NCBI GenBank assembly: GCA_024689605.1
Contig: JAILDD010000135.1
Span: 1 to 25,731, forward strand
Direction of reading: 5' to 3'
From: Lachnospiraceae bacterium
GTDB lineage: Bacteria; Bacillota_A; Clostridia; Lachnospirales; Lachnospiraceae
DNA: 25,731 bases
A program made the translations under genes and the position numbers. This document shows, in pieces, positions 25,477 to 25,731 of the stretch (positions are counted from its first letter, which is position 1; each line of letters starts with the position of its first letter). The notes under the pieces are model-generated. The model was not told the origin of the DNA. It did not search any database and saw nothing but the letters and a program-made list of their open reading frames with translations.

Positions 25477-25731
25477 TCACGAAAGATACCCTTTAAGTCT
25501 GTCAAGAGCATCCTCTGTTTCCTGATACCCCTGCCAATACAGAGCCTTTATCTTTTCCATATCAGACTCAAGCCTGCCTATGGTAACCGGCGTCTTCGGC
25601 TCAAGTATCATGAGCCTGCCCTCTTTTTCCAACCGTTCCAGTTCTTCGCACTGTGCATTGTACTGTTCGTTGCTGGCAGTAGCCGATCTTACAAAATCAG
25701 GAAACTTACGGTATACTGTTTCAAGAGCCTT
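25477..25731 (-). CDS. Patatin-like phospholipase, C-terminal fragment (cut by window edge)
   Basis: An open frame of 84 codons runs in from the window edge and stops at TGA (25477-25479), 12 bases before recU. The peptide (starting KALETVYRKFPDF) is helical and contains EKEGRLMILEPKTPVTIGRLE. This resembles the 'basic/Pro followed by RLE' end of bacterial patatin-family serine lipases (YjjU-like, DUF6363 tail), which hydrolyse lipid acyl esters. The catalytic GxSxG and Asp lie outside the window, so the assignment rests on the tail alone. No start is visible. Confidence 0.68.
   Translation of the reverse strand, partial: KALETVYRKFPDFVRSATASNEQYNAQCEELERLEKEGRLMILEPKTPVTIGRLESDMEKIKALYWQGYQETEDALDRLKGYLS

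Overview
The window looks like a chromosomal core segment from a Gram-positive Firmicute, most likely a clostridial member of the Lachnospiraceae. This is inferred from RecU, a WalJ/YycJ-type metallo-hydrolase, a bacterial-type AspRS, a 3'-5' exonuclease-dead Pol I, an UPF0210/ACT pair, strong AGGAGG-type ribosome sites, extended -10 promoters and a tRNA without an encoded CCA. I see no phage, insertion sequence, CRISPR array or other sign of recent transfer. Almost all sequence is coding.

Layout. (1) 1-12145, minus strand: a long tightly packed run. It starts with a large cytoplasmic c-di-GMP phosphodiesterase (LacI-type sensor, dead GGDEF, EAL, C-terminal beta-helix). A small zinc-finger/membrane protein, polA, coaE, a very long FtsA-like ATPase and a walJ-like hydrolase follow, with junctions from a 13-base overlap to a gap of about 50 bases. 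After a 99-base gap come an ACT-domain protein and UPF0210, and the run ends near a hairpin at the window edge. (2) 12146-12542: a divergent control region with tRNA-Pro(UGG) under a perfect consensus promoter, flanked by promoters for two EAL genes. (3) 12543-14240, plus strand: a response regulator with dead GGDEF and intact EAL. (4) 14229-16971, minus: hisS followed 7 bases later by a DUF2142-like membrane protein. (5) 17193-19871, plus: a two-gene unit of an HTH-like protein and a RelA/SpoT-type protein with an intact (p)ppGpp hydrolase signature, degenerate synthetase and TGS domain. (6) 19958-25731, minus: the end of a patatin-like phospholipase gene, recU, an unrecognised 151-residue protein, aspS, a sirtuin, a terminator, then two overlapping ATP-grasp ligase genes.

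How it works together. Two nucleotide second messengers are represented: c-di-GMP by two EAL proteins with inactive GGDEF domains, and (p)ppGpp by a hydrolase-type RSH. The rest is housekeeping: replication/repair (polA, recU, walJ-like), CoA synthesis, tRNA charging (hisS, aspS) and NAD-dependent deacylation. The least explained parts are the beta-helix fusion, the HTH/RSH pair, the long FtsA-like protein and the ATP-grasp pair. I do not see a clear-cut new defence or mobile system. Domain assignments are from reading motifs, not from database searches.
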